The notes below the pieces were generated by a model, which was given only the letters and a program-made list of their open reading frames with translations, ran no database searches and was not told where the DNA came from. Positions 22,788 through 35,000 of a stretch of DNA of 64,000 bases are shown one piece after another. Both the position numbers and the translations under genes were made by a program. Position 1 is the first letter of the stretch; every line of letters starts with the position of its first letter. The stretch is from Hepsetus odoe (Eukaryota > Chordata > Actinopteri > Characiformes > Hepsetidae), in assembly GCA_017165825.1 (NCBI GenBank), contig CM029377.1, positions 27,176,233 through 27,240,232 of the forward strand, given 5' to 3'.

Positions 22788-23275
22788 TGTGATAACAGCT
22801 AACAGCTCTCTTAGCTTCTGGGAAGACAGACTGTACAGTAACTGTTCTCAGTTCAGAGCTAGTTGTAGGGTGGACATGAATACTCCAGTGAGTACCACAG
22901 AAAGTCAAACACTGCATTTTCTGAGCACAAGGCTTATAATGCTCATGTTAAGGCTCACCAGTTGGTGCTTAATCTGTGGAACAATAATAATGCACATTAG
23001 GCTGCAAACACAAAAGTATTTAGTGAGTTAGCAAGTGTATGTATTTAAATCACACTTATTTGAATCAAAATCAGTTTCATGTTATCAGGATTTTTTTTTC
23101 CTGGTCAGTCTCTCATGTTTTTATATTCTGTCCCATTATTATGAAAATCAACTAAGATCCAGCTATATGCCATGTCTTTTTTGGGTGTTTTACCTTTAGC
23201 CATGACTGTCCACAGTGTATCTGGGGCCCCTGCTTGTTTTCCCACTGGCTTCCATCAATTTACCATGGATCACAT
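22788..23275 (+). mobile_element. Solo LTR-like repeat, family G
   Basis: About 490 bp starting TGTGATAACAGC. It is matched along its length by the reverse strand of 51110-51600, which abuts a gypsy-like gag/protease relic; the shared landmark is AGCTTCTGGGAAGA near the start. Homology ends at CACATTAAC, exactly where receptor neck sequence (ACTATAGAGAGAGAC) begins. It has therefore probably inserted into the neck exon of a broken receptor. No target duplication was found. Confidence 0.5.
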
Positions 23276-24460
23276 TAACTATAGAGAGAGACTATTTACA
23301 CCAACCTGACTGAAGAGAGGGACCAGGAAGCATAAAATATTTGATTGGTGTAAAAATGTAAGTGTTCTTAAGTAAAAACAATAATCTTATTGTTTAATCT
23401 TAAAAAAACAAGATGTATGTTAACTTCTGTTGAATGAGAAAACATTTTGAAAAATCTGGCCAGTTAAGAACATCTCAGACAGTAGAGCCCATCAGTCACA
23501 TTTCAACAGTCTGTTTCTTACCTCATGCTTACAAAATAAAATAAATAAATAAATGTATATATATTTAAAATATTCTGCCAACAAATTAAAAGTTAATTGA
23601 GTTATACATACAGTCACTGCTGAATATTTAACTCCATCCAGGAACTCAGCTTTTTTCTTTTGCAGGAACTGAATCTCAAATTAACACGGGTCAAAAGCTA
23701 TTTTTATTTGCACTTATTCACATTTTAAAATCCGTGTTTCTAAAGAAAGACACTGGTGAGAAAAACGCTGGTTATGTTTTATGCATCTCTACTGTTTCAG
23801 CTTTAATGGTGGAAAGCGTTGCAGTTTGATGAACTCTGAGGCAAGATGACTGAAGCTGATAAGACACTTAAGACTTATATAGACATGCACATACATATAG
23901 AGATACACACACAGGTAGAAGAATGTCTTAGAGTGCAGTTTTCATTTGTTCCAGCACCATACCTGAACTGGGTGAGTAAACGTGCCCATATTTAAATAAG
24001 TCAGTGAAGTATTAGAACTTAATGTTCTGAATTAAAAAACTTATATTTGTAAACCAACAACTATATTTACTCATTTTACTTTTTGTGTTTGTTCAAAAGA
24101 GGAATTCAACTACATCTCTACTGTGATGGCAGCGGTGGCCTAGTGGTTGGGGAGTTGCCTCAGCATTGGGAGATTGTGGGTTTGATTCCCTCACCAGTAG
24201 GTTGCCTGAGGTACCCTTGAGCAAGGTACTGTCCCCATCACTGATCCCTGGGTGCTTTCAATAGCTGCTGCATGGTGTTTGTGTGCATGGGTTAAATGCA
24301 GAGGTCCAATTTTGCTGTGGTTCACATGTGCTGTGCTGTGACCTTGCAATGAAAAGGGTTGTCACTTTCACTTCACATTCAAAAGCTGGAATGAGAGCAG
24401 AGATGACTGCAGACAAAAAGGATATCTGGTGATCATAAACAGCAGAAAAGAACAGGTGAG
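23270..24460 (+). pseudogene. C-type lectin-like receptor pseudogene 3, SINE-disrupted
   Basis: A neck relic at 23272-23330 (TIERDYL, then a frameshift to TNLTEERDQ) is followed by a CTLD exon interrupted by a family A SINE. The left piece ends EEFNYIST at about 24118. The right piece resumes at about 24380 as KSWNESRDDCRQKG, then LVIINSRKEQ with donor CAG|GTGAGC at 24455. A last scrap, CAACAG|GAGTTCATCAGTAATAAC, at 26957-26985 is the start of the next CTLD exon (EFISNN), cut off by unrelated DNA. TM and final CTLD exons are not found. Confidence 0.75.
24128..24373 (+). mobile_element. SINE family A inside a CTLD exon
   Basis: Full forward copy. It has the tRNA-like head GGCAGCGGTGGCCTAGTGGT, the body TGCATGGTGTTTGTGTGCAT and the 3' end TTGTCACTTTCACTT. 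It lies between codons of the IST-KK stretch of the CTLD. No clear target duplication was seen. Confidence 0.8.
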
Positions 24461-24712
24461 CGAGAACAGATGGGTGAGCTTTTGGGAGTGATGTGATTAG
24501 AGGCCAAATGGTAGAAAAAACATAGATTCCAATGTAACACTATAAACACTGGGTGAAACCAAAAATCTTCCTCATTAGGGGTTTGACTTTCTGGCCTGTT
24601 GCAATTGCCTGAGATTACTCAGATGTAAATCTCTTGACTGAAGTATGTTTTTGAATGTCATAGTATTTCAGATAGCAGGTTAGGAGAGTCAATCAGGGGC
24701 TTTGGATATAAA

Positions 24713-24842
24713 TTTATCCCTGCGATGGGCTGGCGACCTGTCCAGGGTGTGTCCCACGTCCTCGCCCTGTGTGCGCTGGGTTGGACACCAGCACTCCCCC
24801 GCGACCCCGTTTGGGACAAGCGGCAGAAAATGGATGGATATA
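24713..24842 (+). mobile_element. SINE family B, 5'-truncated
   Basis: Starts at CCCTGCGATGGGCTGGCGAC and ends with the ATGGATGGATA tail. The tRNA-like head is missing. Confidence 0.75.
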
Positions 24843-24959
24843 AGTTTAGGTTCATCTCCATTACTAACAGTGTGGAGTAAACTGTAACTACAGTAAAATC
24901 TGGACAGAAGAGCACAATGAGCTTAACCTTTTCATTGTTTTGTATAATCTGCTCTGGGT

Positions 24960-26950
24960 TTAAATGTACTCTTGTGTGCCCGCACAGCTGACCATCTTCC
25001 CTCTATGAATAACAACTGACGAGGAACCACTGATGGAATGCTTGTAGGGAGGATCTGTTTCAATGTGATAAACGAATGTTGAGTTGCCATGTTAGCAATT
25101 AGCTACAAGTGCTATCCTGCACATGAGTGTTTATTTTGAGGTGTGCTGTCTCAAAGATTTGTTTTGTGGTGACTCTCTCTGGAGACTTCCTGAGCCTTAT
25201 CAGTGAACTTCCCCCGTTAATGAATATTCTCATAAATGATTTTCAAGACCCTGAGTATAACCCATAGTTCCTGTTCTACCTGTTGCAACTCATCGCCGGT
25301 ACCATTTATCTCACCTCCAGTCCCGGAAGTTATTTGTATTCATCCTCTGCCTTCTATCCTGTCCTACCTTTTGATGGAATAAAAGTTTGTATTTATTTGT
25401 ACTCAGTCTGTCTGAGCTGTGTTTCTCACCTGGTCCTGATCCTGTTGAGGTCTTCTTCTGTCCCCTCTGTCCATGCCTTTTACTTGGCTCTGTTGGTTTC
25501 AAAGTATACTTTTTTTGTGAATGATGCAAATAATCTTGTCTAGTGGTCTAAGTCTAATATTTTGGGTTAGATTTATCTGCCCTTATCCAGAGTGACTTCC
25601 ATGTCCTAATAACAGGGACACTCCCCCTGGAGCAAGGTGACCCAGTGGTGGTGGTCTAGTGGTAGGATACTTGCCTATGGACCTATGGCTCAAGAGCGTG
25701 ACTGGTGTGGCTTGGATAGAAGCTCCGGCTCAGTATTCGGGTGACTGTGGTCACTGTGACACTCGTCTAGTTGCCGCACCTTGAGTTTCTCCCTGTATTT
25801 GAAAAGAAAATGTGCAAATTCAGCAATTTTAACGATTTATAATCTTAGTCTCTCCTCTTGACACATCCAACCCAACGCAACCTTGCTTCTCTAACTTTGT
25901 CTCCAAAAGATCTAACCTGAACTGTCCCTCTAATTTACTCATTTCTAATCCTGTCCATCCTCGTCACACCCAATGAAAATCTCAGCATCTTTGACTCTGA
26001 CTCTGTCTTGTGAAGCGGATACACATCATGCACACGTTACTGCACATTGTTGTTCGCTGGCTGTTTATTGAAGAGAAAATGAAACAGAGATACACTCCAG
26101 AACCTACTTCAGAAGAACTGGGTAAACCTGTCCAAAGTCTAAAGTTTTAGAACTGATCATTTTTTCTATATTTGTAGTTTCAAAATGCCGAAAAAGAAAG
26201 GGACTGTAGACTAGTTCTGTGCTCAAAGTGGTCTAATAGTCTTTCTTGTTTAATTTAAATGAATAAACGCATTACTGAAAGTTTAAATAAAAAATCTTTA
26301 AATCTTTAAAATATTCTACCAACAAATTAAAAGTTAATTGGAATTATAAAATAAATGATACTTTTAAAAATAAAAAGTTTTCGCATGAAGGGATCCTATC
26401 AGTCTGTCAACTTGGCAAACTATAACATTTAACAACATATAAACATACAAACATATAACATTTTCACTAATGAATATGTGATGATTTCACATTAAAAACA
26501 TACTGCATTCGCTGCTTTTTACAAAATGGAGGGTCACATTATGTGAGACTTCACTCATTATTGAAGAATTTTTAAAAATGTCTTCACGCATTTCCACTTA
26601 TTATTTTACTGCATTTTGTATTACAGACGTTAATGCTGTTGTGATCAGAAATGAATCAGTAATTTTTAACTGTAGCCATATTTAGAAAATGATTCTTCAG
26701 ATCTGTAAGAGGTGGAAATAGTTCTTGTTTTGTTAACAATTAAGAATGTTATTGTCCTTCTACTGTACAGTCACTTAGGGTAGCTTTAGATATGGAGATA
26801 CAAGGCTTTGTTCTAAAACTTACATTATGATTCAGACTACCAGAAGACTTTTTTCAATGTTACATTTTTTTGTACGCAGTAAACTTAATAACTTAATAAA
26901 CAATTGTATATTTATGCATTTCGATTTAAACATCCCTCTCTTTAAATGTC
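24960..26950. other. No host gene seen; possible LTR scrap and dispersed repeat
   Basis: 25260-25480 holds an AATAAAAG followed by a C/T-rich stretch, like the R-U5 part of an LTR (weak). 25650-25697 is a fragment of SINE family C. 25770-25845 (GAGTTTCTCCCTGTATTTGA) matches 48765-48830, so it is a dispersed repeat of unknown type. The remainder is AT-rich. Confidence 0.35.
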
Positions 26951-27449
26951 CTTCCACAATAACAGGAGTTCATCAGTAATAACTAAGTAAAGGAGTTTAA
27001 GGAGTACCCTCCTTAAAATCCCCTTTGGTTACCTGACTTTTTTTCCTTTTCTCTTTAATTTTCCTAACTGTGAAGTGTCCTTGGGTTTGTAAAAGGTGCT
27101 ACATAAATACAACTTTTTGTTGTTGTTGTTGTTGTTGTTGTTATTAGGAATCCAGCACTGGAAACTGGATCTGAGGTCCTGAGCTGAAGATGCCTAAAGT
27201 TGAAATTGAAAGACCAATCTGCAGTCTAATTCTGTGCCCCAAACGTTCTAAAACTCTTTCTTGTTTAAACTAAATCCTTCTTCTTTCAGCTGCTGTCGTT
27301 GCCATGACATGTTTCTATTTCTTCCGGTCTTCTGCATCTTCCTCATTTCTGACACCCATCTACATGTCCTTTCTCACCATATCCATTAAGTTCTCTTTGG
27401 CCTCCTTCTGACTATTTCTATACTTCTCCATTAATGTCCTCACAGGATC

Positions 27450-27532
27450 AGCATCAGGGCAACCTACTGGTTAGGGGTTTGAATCCACAATTTTCCGATT
27501 CCGTGGCCATCCACTAGGCCACCACTGCCCCA
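27450..27532 (-). mobile_element. SINE family A fragment
   Basis: Only the tRNA-like end in reverse: GGGCAACCTACTGGTTAGGG to CTAGGCCACCACTGCCCC. Confidence 0.6.
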
Positions 27533-27954
27533 AAGTATTATTAAATCATTATTTTTATTAATAAAGTATTATAAAATTGTTAAAGTATTATTTCCATCTG
27601 CTCAACAGCTGCTTGTTTAAACTAAATGAATTCACTCATTACAGCAAAATAAACAGTCTGATCAGTCATTCTTCTTATTCTAACCTCATCCTCACAGCAT
27701 GACAACACAAACTATTTTGATTAAATAAAATAAAAAAAACAGCTGGGGACAAACAAGTCAAGTCATTTTGGAACATATGCCACATACTTGTTTAAATACA
27801 AGTTTTAAATATTATATTAAAACTAAATATTAAAACACCTTTATTTGCATAATAAATATTTCTTTGAAGTTGGTAAAATAATATTGTGATGTTATATCAA
27901 CAAGAAAATGGAAAATGTGCCCAAACATAAATCTTCTGGCACTAAAGAGGCAAC

Positions 27955-28199
27955 TGTCCCGGCGTTCGATCCTGGTCTCCGGAGTACTAGCCGTGTTTTC
28001 ACTCTCGCTCTCATTTCACCAGGATCTGCAACACCTGAAGCGGAGATCACTTAAGGCAGCCAAGCCGATCCGGAAGTGTCCGTTCACCATTGTGTGATTT
28101 TGGTGTGTACTAATAAACTGACCCCACATGGTTGCTTTGTATTCTCCGTGCGTTTGCGCCTCCCCTTCCTTTTTCCACATCGACCGACCAAACATGACA
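27955..28199 (+). mobile_element. Solo LTR with 5-bp target duplication
   Basis: 245 bp with TG...CA termini (TGTCCCGG ... CATGACA), an internal AATAAA near 28111 and a C-rich U5-like end. GCAAC occurs immediately on both sides (27950-27954 and 28200-28204), the 5-bp duplication expected of an LTR retrotransposon integrase. No internal element remains. Confidence 0.75.
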
Positions 28200-28267
28200 G
28201 CAACATTACTTCATAAATACTGGCATATTAGCACAGCATGAGCAAATCTAAAGACAGCATTGTATTT

Positions 28268-28412
28268 AGGTCCCAGGTTTGAATCCCACCTCCAGCACTA
28301 CCACCACTGGGTCCCTGAGACCCTGAACCCTGAGTGTCTCCAGGGGGGACTGTCCCTGTAATCAGGACATGGAGGACACTCTGGAGAAGAACGTCTGATA
28401 AATGCCGCGAAT
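28268..28412 (+). mobile_element. SINE family C, head lost
   Basis: Starts at the box-B-like GGTTTGAATCCCACCTCC and runs to AATGCCGCGAATGTAAA. Confidence 0.65.
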
Positions 28413-28639
28413 GTAAACTGTGTTGCTTGAGGGTATTTTCAGTGTTAAAGTACTTTCTCTTTTATTTATTTATTTTTTTCCCACCATGCCAGCCATGATG
28501 TATGAGAAGCATGGGGTGTATGGGTATCTTTGTATTTTCTGTACTTAGTATTTTTGGGGTGTTCTGGAATAATAGTATTTTTGGGGGGGCTCACATGGGC
28601 TACACATAACGCTCAGACATGGCGCATACATGATGACAG

Positions 28640-29860
28640 TGAAGATGAGAGTGAAATGATAGCTAACCTTTAAAGCAGGTTCTTAGATTGCAGAAGATCT
28701 GATGAGTCAAGGTGGGAATTTGTCTTGCCACTACACCAACACCTACAGCAGTATCTACCACACCATGACTGGAAATGCAGATCAAGGACTGAGAGACCAG
28801 TTTGTGATTGGGGTCCATATGAACCATATGTTTCGCTAGGAGAAATAGAAGACATTCAAAAGACAAGGAGCGTCTATGGCTTGTGCAGTGGTTGTAAACA
28901 ACAATGGCCCCAAAGCAGAGGAAAGACTGGAAGACAATACTGCAGAAAGAGCTGCTGCGTAAGTTCTTTGGACAGATGTGTGAAGTCTTTCTGAAGTGAT
29001 CAAAGCCTTCAAAAAAAGGTGGCATAGCTACAGGAGCTAAGGACCAATGGCACAACCCCTATCAGTCATTGCCTTGCAGGTCAAATGGATCCTAGAAGCC
29101 ATCAGGTGTGGCCTAATGCCTTTGCTTTATGCAGAGTAGTGCTGCCAGGAAACATTGGTGGCATGTTCAAATAGATCAGTGTAGGGCGTGATGATACCTG
29201 GACCAGGTGTCTCCATCCCAGAATTGGTCTGTAATAGACCAGGGAAGCCACTAGAATGAGTGGAGCCCCTGCTGCCTGAAGCATGGTTTAGCTTGATGTG
29301 TGTAGGATCCGCACCAGGTGAAAAATTTAAATACATTTACCATGTTTCACGTTATTGATCCAGCACTGATCCAGAAGTGAAGACAGGAGTGATTGAGGTA
29401 AGAATTAAGGCAGTGGGTTTGAGTCCCAATGAACTTACAAGTTTTGCCCAGGAGCTGGAAGATCACTGTGAAGGCCTGGCAGGCACAAATCAAGAGCAGG
29501 TACAAGATAAGTAGCAAAAGCATCTTTTTCTGCTTTTGATTTTGCAAGAGGGTATTGGCGTATTTAAGAGGGTAAAGTAGAAATAGCTCATGGGAATAGG
29601 AAATAGACCTTCAATACCCAAATGGGTCTAAATGGGTTTGAAAAAACGCCTTTTGAGTTTTATGGCTTTAGTTCCAGCCTTTTAAACCTGGTCATTAATT
29701 CCCTCTAGTGGAATATTATGGTGTTACAAACACTTACAAATTACTGGATCTGATGAATGACAAGCTCAGTCCAGTAGTTTCCAAATGACACAGAATATTC
29801 AAAGTCTTGTATGTAAATATAAAATTTTAAATAAATTGCCATGGTATGCCATGGAGGGGT
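28640..29860 (+). mobile_element. Ty3/gypsy-like retrotransposon relic, family G
   Basis: A gag-like part (28700-29060) reads GLRDQFVIGVHMNHMF and KAFKKR with stops. The stretch AAGGTGGCATAGCTACAGGAGC (about 29018) is shared with the reverse strand of the relic at 50960-51000. A scrap of reverse transcriptase at 29600-29690 reads TFNTQMGLNGFEKTPFEFYG, corresponding to the family pattern T-x-F-T-T-P-x-G-L-x-x-F-x-x-x-P-F-G-L. No frame is intact. The catalytic YxDD is not present. Confidence 0.5.
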
Positions 29861-29864
29861 ACTA

Positions 29865-31110
29865 CTTGTTTCTGTAATCTGCAGTTTGTGTCAGTTTATC
29901 TTTGTGACTGATCAGTCTGGAAAGCAGTGATGAAGACACTAGTAAGAAACATGAAATGACTTTATGAACTTGGTTATGAATTTTCATAACCAAACACAGG
30001 AAAATTATGGATGTGCAAATATTGAACACAAAAAATGCAATATTTATAGAGGGTAAGAACCAGCTTAATGAAAAAGCCTGAGAGCTCGGCTGCATTCACA
30101 CCACAAACATACACAGGAAATCATGAAAAACAGTTTTACTGTGAGGTCAGTTCCTTTATTAGCACCGCAGTGAAACTAGTCCAGATGAGCAGCGCCAGAA
30201 AAGTGTTTCTATCTCGGTGCTTTAATCATGGTTTATGGAGCTGAACTGAGTAGATGGAGAAAAGATGGTGTTAAAGATGGTGGTGGTTATAAATGTTCAA
30301 ACACCAACACCAAGAATATCCTGCAGACCCACAAAACAAAACGGAGTGAAGTAAGATTAAGTTCAGTCCCATTTTTAAAAATGACTGCTTTAAGCAATCA
30401 CAGATCTGTGATTCAACTTAACTGCAGAGACAAAAAACCCCCAAAAAACAGTAAGGAACACGAGAAACCTTACACAAGGAAATAGTTTTCAGTACTCCTG
30501 CTTCTCATTAGATTTTATTTGAGTATTTAAAACATAAATTAGGCTGAGGTTTCAATACAGTACCCTAAATTTACAAATTGTAAGTATAAATACAGCATTA
30601 GGGTTAGGAACCAACTGCAAAAGAAGAAAAAAACACAGCAGCTCTGCATTCACACATTATGCAGACACAGGAAGACCATTTAAGACAGCTTGACTGACTT
30701 TAACAAAGACAGGAGACAATACATTAGTGCTAATACTTATAGAAACAGTTATCGATGAGAGACCATGACCCCGACTACAGAGACAGAGGACACCTTCACT
30801 TACCATGAAGGAATATTGAAACTACTTTAGAAGTTTAAGTGAAAAGGTTTGCAGCAAGAATGATAAGGACTGGACAACAGACAAGAATCACGTGGCCTCG
30901 CTCCCAGTTGAGAAGTGATGAGTCCAACAAGGCTCAGTACTTTAATAGTGGTCATGTGATTTTATTCAAAGTCTTGAATTTAAAATCCAGCAAATTTGGT
31001 AGAGCTTCTTTTTGTGGAGTTCACATCTGCAAGAATAATGTGCTTTCAGATATTTTGAATCCAATAACATACTGAAAGTGTTTTAAAAATCTGAAACCTG
31101 CTAGCCAAAA
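29865..31110. other. No gene seen
   Basis: Contains a short open frame at 30228-30485 (85 aa, no recognised domain, no splice support), otherwise AT-rich DNA. Confidence 0.35.
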
Positions 31111-31114
31111 GGGT

Positions 31115-31665
31115 GCAGGTGGAAATTGAGCTACTGTTGGCTGAAGAAGAAGAAGAAAAGTAAAGAATGTCCAAAGGCAGGAGAAGAGAAGGGAGGTTCA
31201 GAAGGTCAGATGGAGGTGGTATGAAAGGTACTTAGTTTTTAATCTATTTTTGTTTGCAGTGGTGATGGACATATTGACAGACGAAATTAGACAGGACTTC
31301 CCAATGCTATGATGTTTGCAGATGACATTTTGATCTGTAGCCAGAGTAGGGAGCAGCTTGAAGATTCCCTGATGAGGTGGAGATATGCTCTAGAAAGGAG
31401 GGTAATGAAAGTGAGTTAAACAGAAGGTGTAAATGTCAATGAAAGGGAAAATGGAAGGACGATGGAATTTTTCGGATGCAGGGAGTAGAGGTGATGAAGG
31501 TGGAGGTGTTTCAGTGGTTGGGTTCAGCAGATGAGAGTAATGGGAAGTGTGGAAGAGAAGTAAAGAACAGTGTGCAGGCAGTTTGGAGTGGGTGGAGAAG
31601 AGTGACTGGACTGATCGGTGACAGACAGATACTAGCAAGAGTGTAAGGGAAGATTTGGGGGATGG
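31115..31665 (+). mobile_element. RTE-like LINE fragment with internal deletion
   Basis: 31115-31250 matches the 5' part of the LINE at 52905-53045 (CTACTGTTGGCTGAAGAAG). It then jumps to the RT core at 31305 (MMFADDILICSQSREQLEDS, matching 54950-55025) and fades out at about 31665. The frame is broken. Confidence 0.75.
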
Positions 31666-31825
31666 TAGTGAGACAAGCTGTGATAAACCCCTGCAAAATT
31701 AATCAAATCCAGCAAGGCTCCACTTCATTATCATATTAGAAGCTGGACTACATGTTCCCACTTATGATATCTGTTCAGCATAAAGGTTCTGACAATAGAT
31801 AATAGTCATTTTCATTTGTTTTCAG

Positions 31826-32001
31826 TGTGGAAAAATGTTTCCTATGCTCTTCTACTTTCTTACTGGAGTGATGGTAGTGATGATGACAGTAGATTTCAGC
31901 TTTGCAACTGGAACTGTCCATTAAATCATCGATTTCCAATTTGTCAAGTTGTAGCAAAGCACCCGGTAACAACTAGTGAGGTCTTAACCAGACAGAATTA
32001 A
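31826..32001 (+). CDS. Possible orphan terminal CTLD-like exon
   Basis: After an acceptor-like TTTGTTTTCAG, an open frame to a TAA at 31999-32001 reads VWKNVSYALLLSYWSDG...LCNWNCPLNHRFPICQ. The pattern N-W-x-C-P-x-x-x-x-F-x-I-C is close to the last CTLD segment (NW-x-D-Y-P-C ... W-x-C-E). No upstream CTLD exon in the same frame was found. It would be more diverged than the other copies in the window. It may be chance. Confidence 0.25.
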
Positions 32002-32246
32002 GGCTGACAAACTGTGGGACCACTTCTGCTTCAAGAAGCTTCTTCAGAAATCATGTGACTCACACATCTCAGAGTTACATATTTCCTCTGTCAGCTGTCC
32101 AACATCACTACAGGGTAGGCTAGACTGATTATTTAAAGAGTCGAGCAAAAGTACATTTTCTGCCAGTGGTCACATTTATCTGACCTTCACAAAAAAGAGA
32201 GCTCAGTTACTTAAGAGTTGTTAGAGTTGATATTTATCAGAGCAGA

Positions 32247-33887
32247 ATGGAGATGATGGAGGAAATATATGCAAATACTGGAACTAACGCAGTTAACAGA
32301 TTTTATTCAAATGAAGCCATTTACAGAAATGAGGACGACAAAGAGACCAGCAGCAACAAAAGAAACTCTGGTATGAATTCAGAGAAGAGATCAGACGTTG
32401 AAAACTCTGAGAAAACCTCCTTATCTCAATACAGAGGTAATTTTAAGTCTTTATTAGAGTTGCACACTTTTGAATGTATATAAGTGCTTAACAATGCCAC
32501 AACTAAAATTGCATTTTTGCACCAACAAGACCAGAAAAGTGGAGGTGTGTGGGGTTGGGGGTGTGCAATTATATGAAAAGGGACTCTTTATGAAGAGACT
32601 AGCACAACAAACCTCTCATACATTTAACATCTCTTTTTTAATACCTGTAGTTTTCACACCACTGAATCTCATATTTCCATCTTTTTCACAATGCAAGCTT
32701 TCTGCACCTCAGCCCGACTCTAGTATCTTTCTTTATGTAGCTGTAGGGCAGTGGTGGCCTAGTTGTAGCCCCGGGATCAGAAGGTTGTGGGTTTAAATCC
32801 TAGACCAGCAGGTTACCCTGAGGAACCCTTGAGCTCCCCGTCCCTGTCACTGCTCCCCGGACGCTCTCAATAGCTGCCCCTGCTGCACATGTTTGTGTGG
32901 GTTAAAAGCAGTAAGTGTCATTTTGTTGATGTGCTGTTCCACAATGACGAGAAGGGTCTTTCTCACTGTGAACGGACTGTTCCTGCTGCATGATCTGATC
33001 TTCTTCTGCACATCATTCTCAGGCTCCTGAGAAACTGTTGTAGTTCTGTTTATATTCTGTTTATATTCCTAAAGTAACTAAATGTGCACTTTCATTTCCA
33101 GGCTGGTGCTTTTTATTGAAGATATATTTTGTGTTTAAAGCACATGTGAGACACACAAATCTGATTTACAGGATCTGGTTCATAAAAACACATGTTGTTA
33201 AAACAATATTTTTTCACTCCCTTTGAAGGAATTCAGTCATTTATTGCAGTACAAGTGAAATGGGCTGAACAGCAGAGCGATTAACTTGGTTTTCCCAAAC
33301 GCTAACCGGAAAAACGCTGTTTCCTGTTCAGTTTCAACACTTGTTTTTTTGTTTGTTTGTTTTTTTTTTGTATTTCTTGCTCTCAGATTTGTATATGTTA
33401 CAAAAGAGGGTTAAACAAATGTGCACGCTTAACATGCATTTTTACACTCAGTTCAATGTTTCCTGTGAAAGTTTTTTTGATGCCTTTAGTGCCTCCTTCT
33501 GGCACTTTTTTTTTACAATCTATATTTGAGAATTTGCTCCTGTCAGTGTCTTCAGTAGAAAACTGCTATTCTTCATCAGAAAGCAGAACTGTGGCCTTTC
33601 TCTGTTTTCTGTTTCTTTTTTTTTTCTCATTTAGCAAAGAGTACGCTAAACCATCCTTTATGAGATGCAATAGGATTAAACCAAAATTTTAATGGATTCA
33701 CTACAGCACTTTTTATTTCCTTAAAATAGATCACACAGAAAAAGCCTTTCCTGTATAATTGGACATCTAGTAGCAAACATCTAGGAAGGAAACTACTGTG
33801 AGGGCATGTCTTCTTTTTTATGAAATTTCAATAAATCTTAGCTCTTTACATGGAATTTACCTGTGTCTCTAACCTTCTGCAAAATGG

Positions 33888-33930
<43 letters not shown>

Positions 33931-34443
33931 CTTGTTATATTTGAAGATGGAGCTGCTTGCTGTGGTATAATCATAATAAAGCTATTCTAATTCTATTCTA
34001 ATTCTAGTTTCTTGAGAGCAGGACAGTTAAGAGCTTTCTGATTCAAGTCAAATGTATCACCTTTGCCAACATTACAAATATTTCTGTTGATAAGGTGCAA
34101 GCAAACATGTGCAGAGTGATGTGGCCTCCTGGACCAGGTTTACCAGGTTTATCATATGTCACTGAAATATGGATTTTTCTTTTCTCAGGAATGAGCACCG
34201 CCAGGATCAGCTGCTGCAGACTGACTGCAGTGTGTCTGGTCCTGCTGTATGTCCTCCTGCTGTCTGCCTTTATAGTATTGTGTCTTAAGTTCCACAACCT
34301 GAATATAGAGAGACACCAGTTCCAGACCAATTTCACCAACCTGACGTTAGAGAGAGACCAGCTGTATCAGCAGCTACAAAGCATGGAGATGAGCTACATC
34401 AGTGTGGTAAGGGAAAGGGATAACCTTCAGGCGAAACTTAGAG
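32247..34443 (+). CDS. C-type lectin-like receptor, tail and TM/neck exons only
   Basis: Exon 1 (32247-32436) encodes MEMMEEIYANTGTNAVNR, then FYSNEAIYRNEDDKETS, and ends AGA G|GTAATT in phase 1. Exon 2 (34189-34443) follows TTTTCTCAG and encodes the membrane segment RLTAVCLVLLYVLLLSAFIV and a heptad-rich neck (NIERHQFQTNFTNLTLERDQ, then YQQLQSMEMSYISVVRERDN), ending AGA G|GTAAGC. Both exons are open and in matching phase. No CTLD exon follows before the next repeats at 35557 or anywhere further on + with the right phase. Read-through of the second donor would give a short extra tail and a stop at 34512-34514. So either the CTLD exons were deleted, or the transcript makes a CTLD-less membrane protein. 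The 5' flank (32024-32100) resembles that of the intact gene at 16935-16985. Confidence 0.7.
32748..32990 (+). mobile_element. SINE family A in intron 1
   Basis: Forward copy with the head GGCAGTGGTGGCCTAGTTGT and tail ACAATGACGAGAAGGGTC. It is moderately diverged. Confidence 0.7.
33888..33930. repeat. (TG)n microsatellite
   Basis: About 43 bp of TG dinucleotides in the intron between the two exons of the receptor at 32247. Confidence 0.95.
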
Positions 34444-34884
34444 GTAAGCTGAAGCTTCTTAAACATTGTAAAAACAGTTACATCACTGTGATACATCTGA
34501 TCTCTTACTATTAAAGTTTTATTTTTTTCCCTTAAACTAGAATTTGTTTGGCAGTGTGGAAATGTACTCTCAGTCATGAACAGCCATAGCACTGCACATC
34601 TGAACATTTCCTGATTCCTGTAGATCGGTTTATGCTAGAATCAAGACAAATATTTTTGTCTGTCACCATGGTCACCATGACAGAAACAGGAACTTTCATA
34701 ATGAAATTGAGGCAACAAATATTTTGAACAATCATGACTGAGAACCTGTCCTTAGTTTCTTTGTTAAATGTAGGAAAAACAAACTTCTCCTTTCTCTTCA
34801 CCTTATTTTATATGTGAGCACCAAAGGACACGCTCATCATATTGACCAACAGACTTTTCATTGGTGTGCCATTAGGGTGTATCG

Positions 34885-35000
34885 GACATTTACGTTATTT
34901 AGCAGGCACTCTTATGCAGGGCGATTTCCATTTCCTAACTACAGGGACCGTCTCCTTGGAACATCTTGAGGGTTTTGCTCAGGAACATAATGGTCGTGAT
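34885..35000 (-). mobile_element. SINE family C fragment
   Basis: Contains TTAGCAGGCACTCTTATGCA and CTACAGGGACCGTCTCC. The tRNA-like end is missing. Confidence 0.6.
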
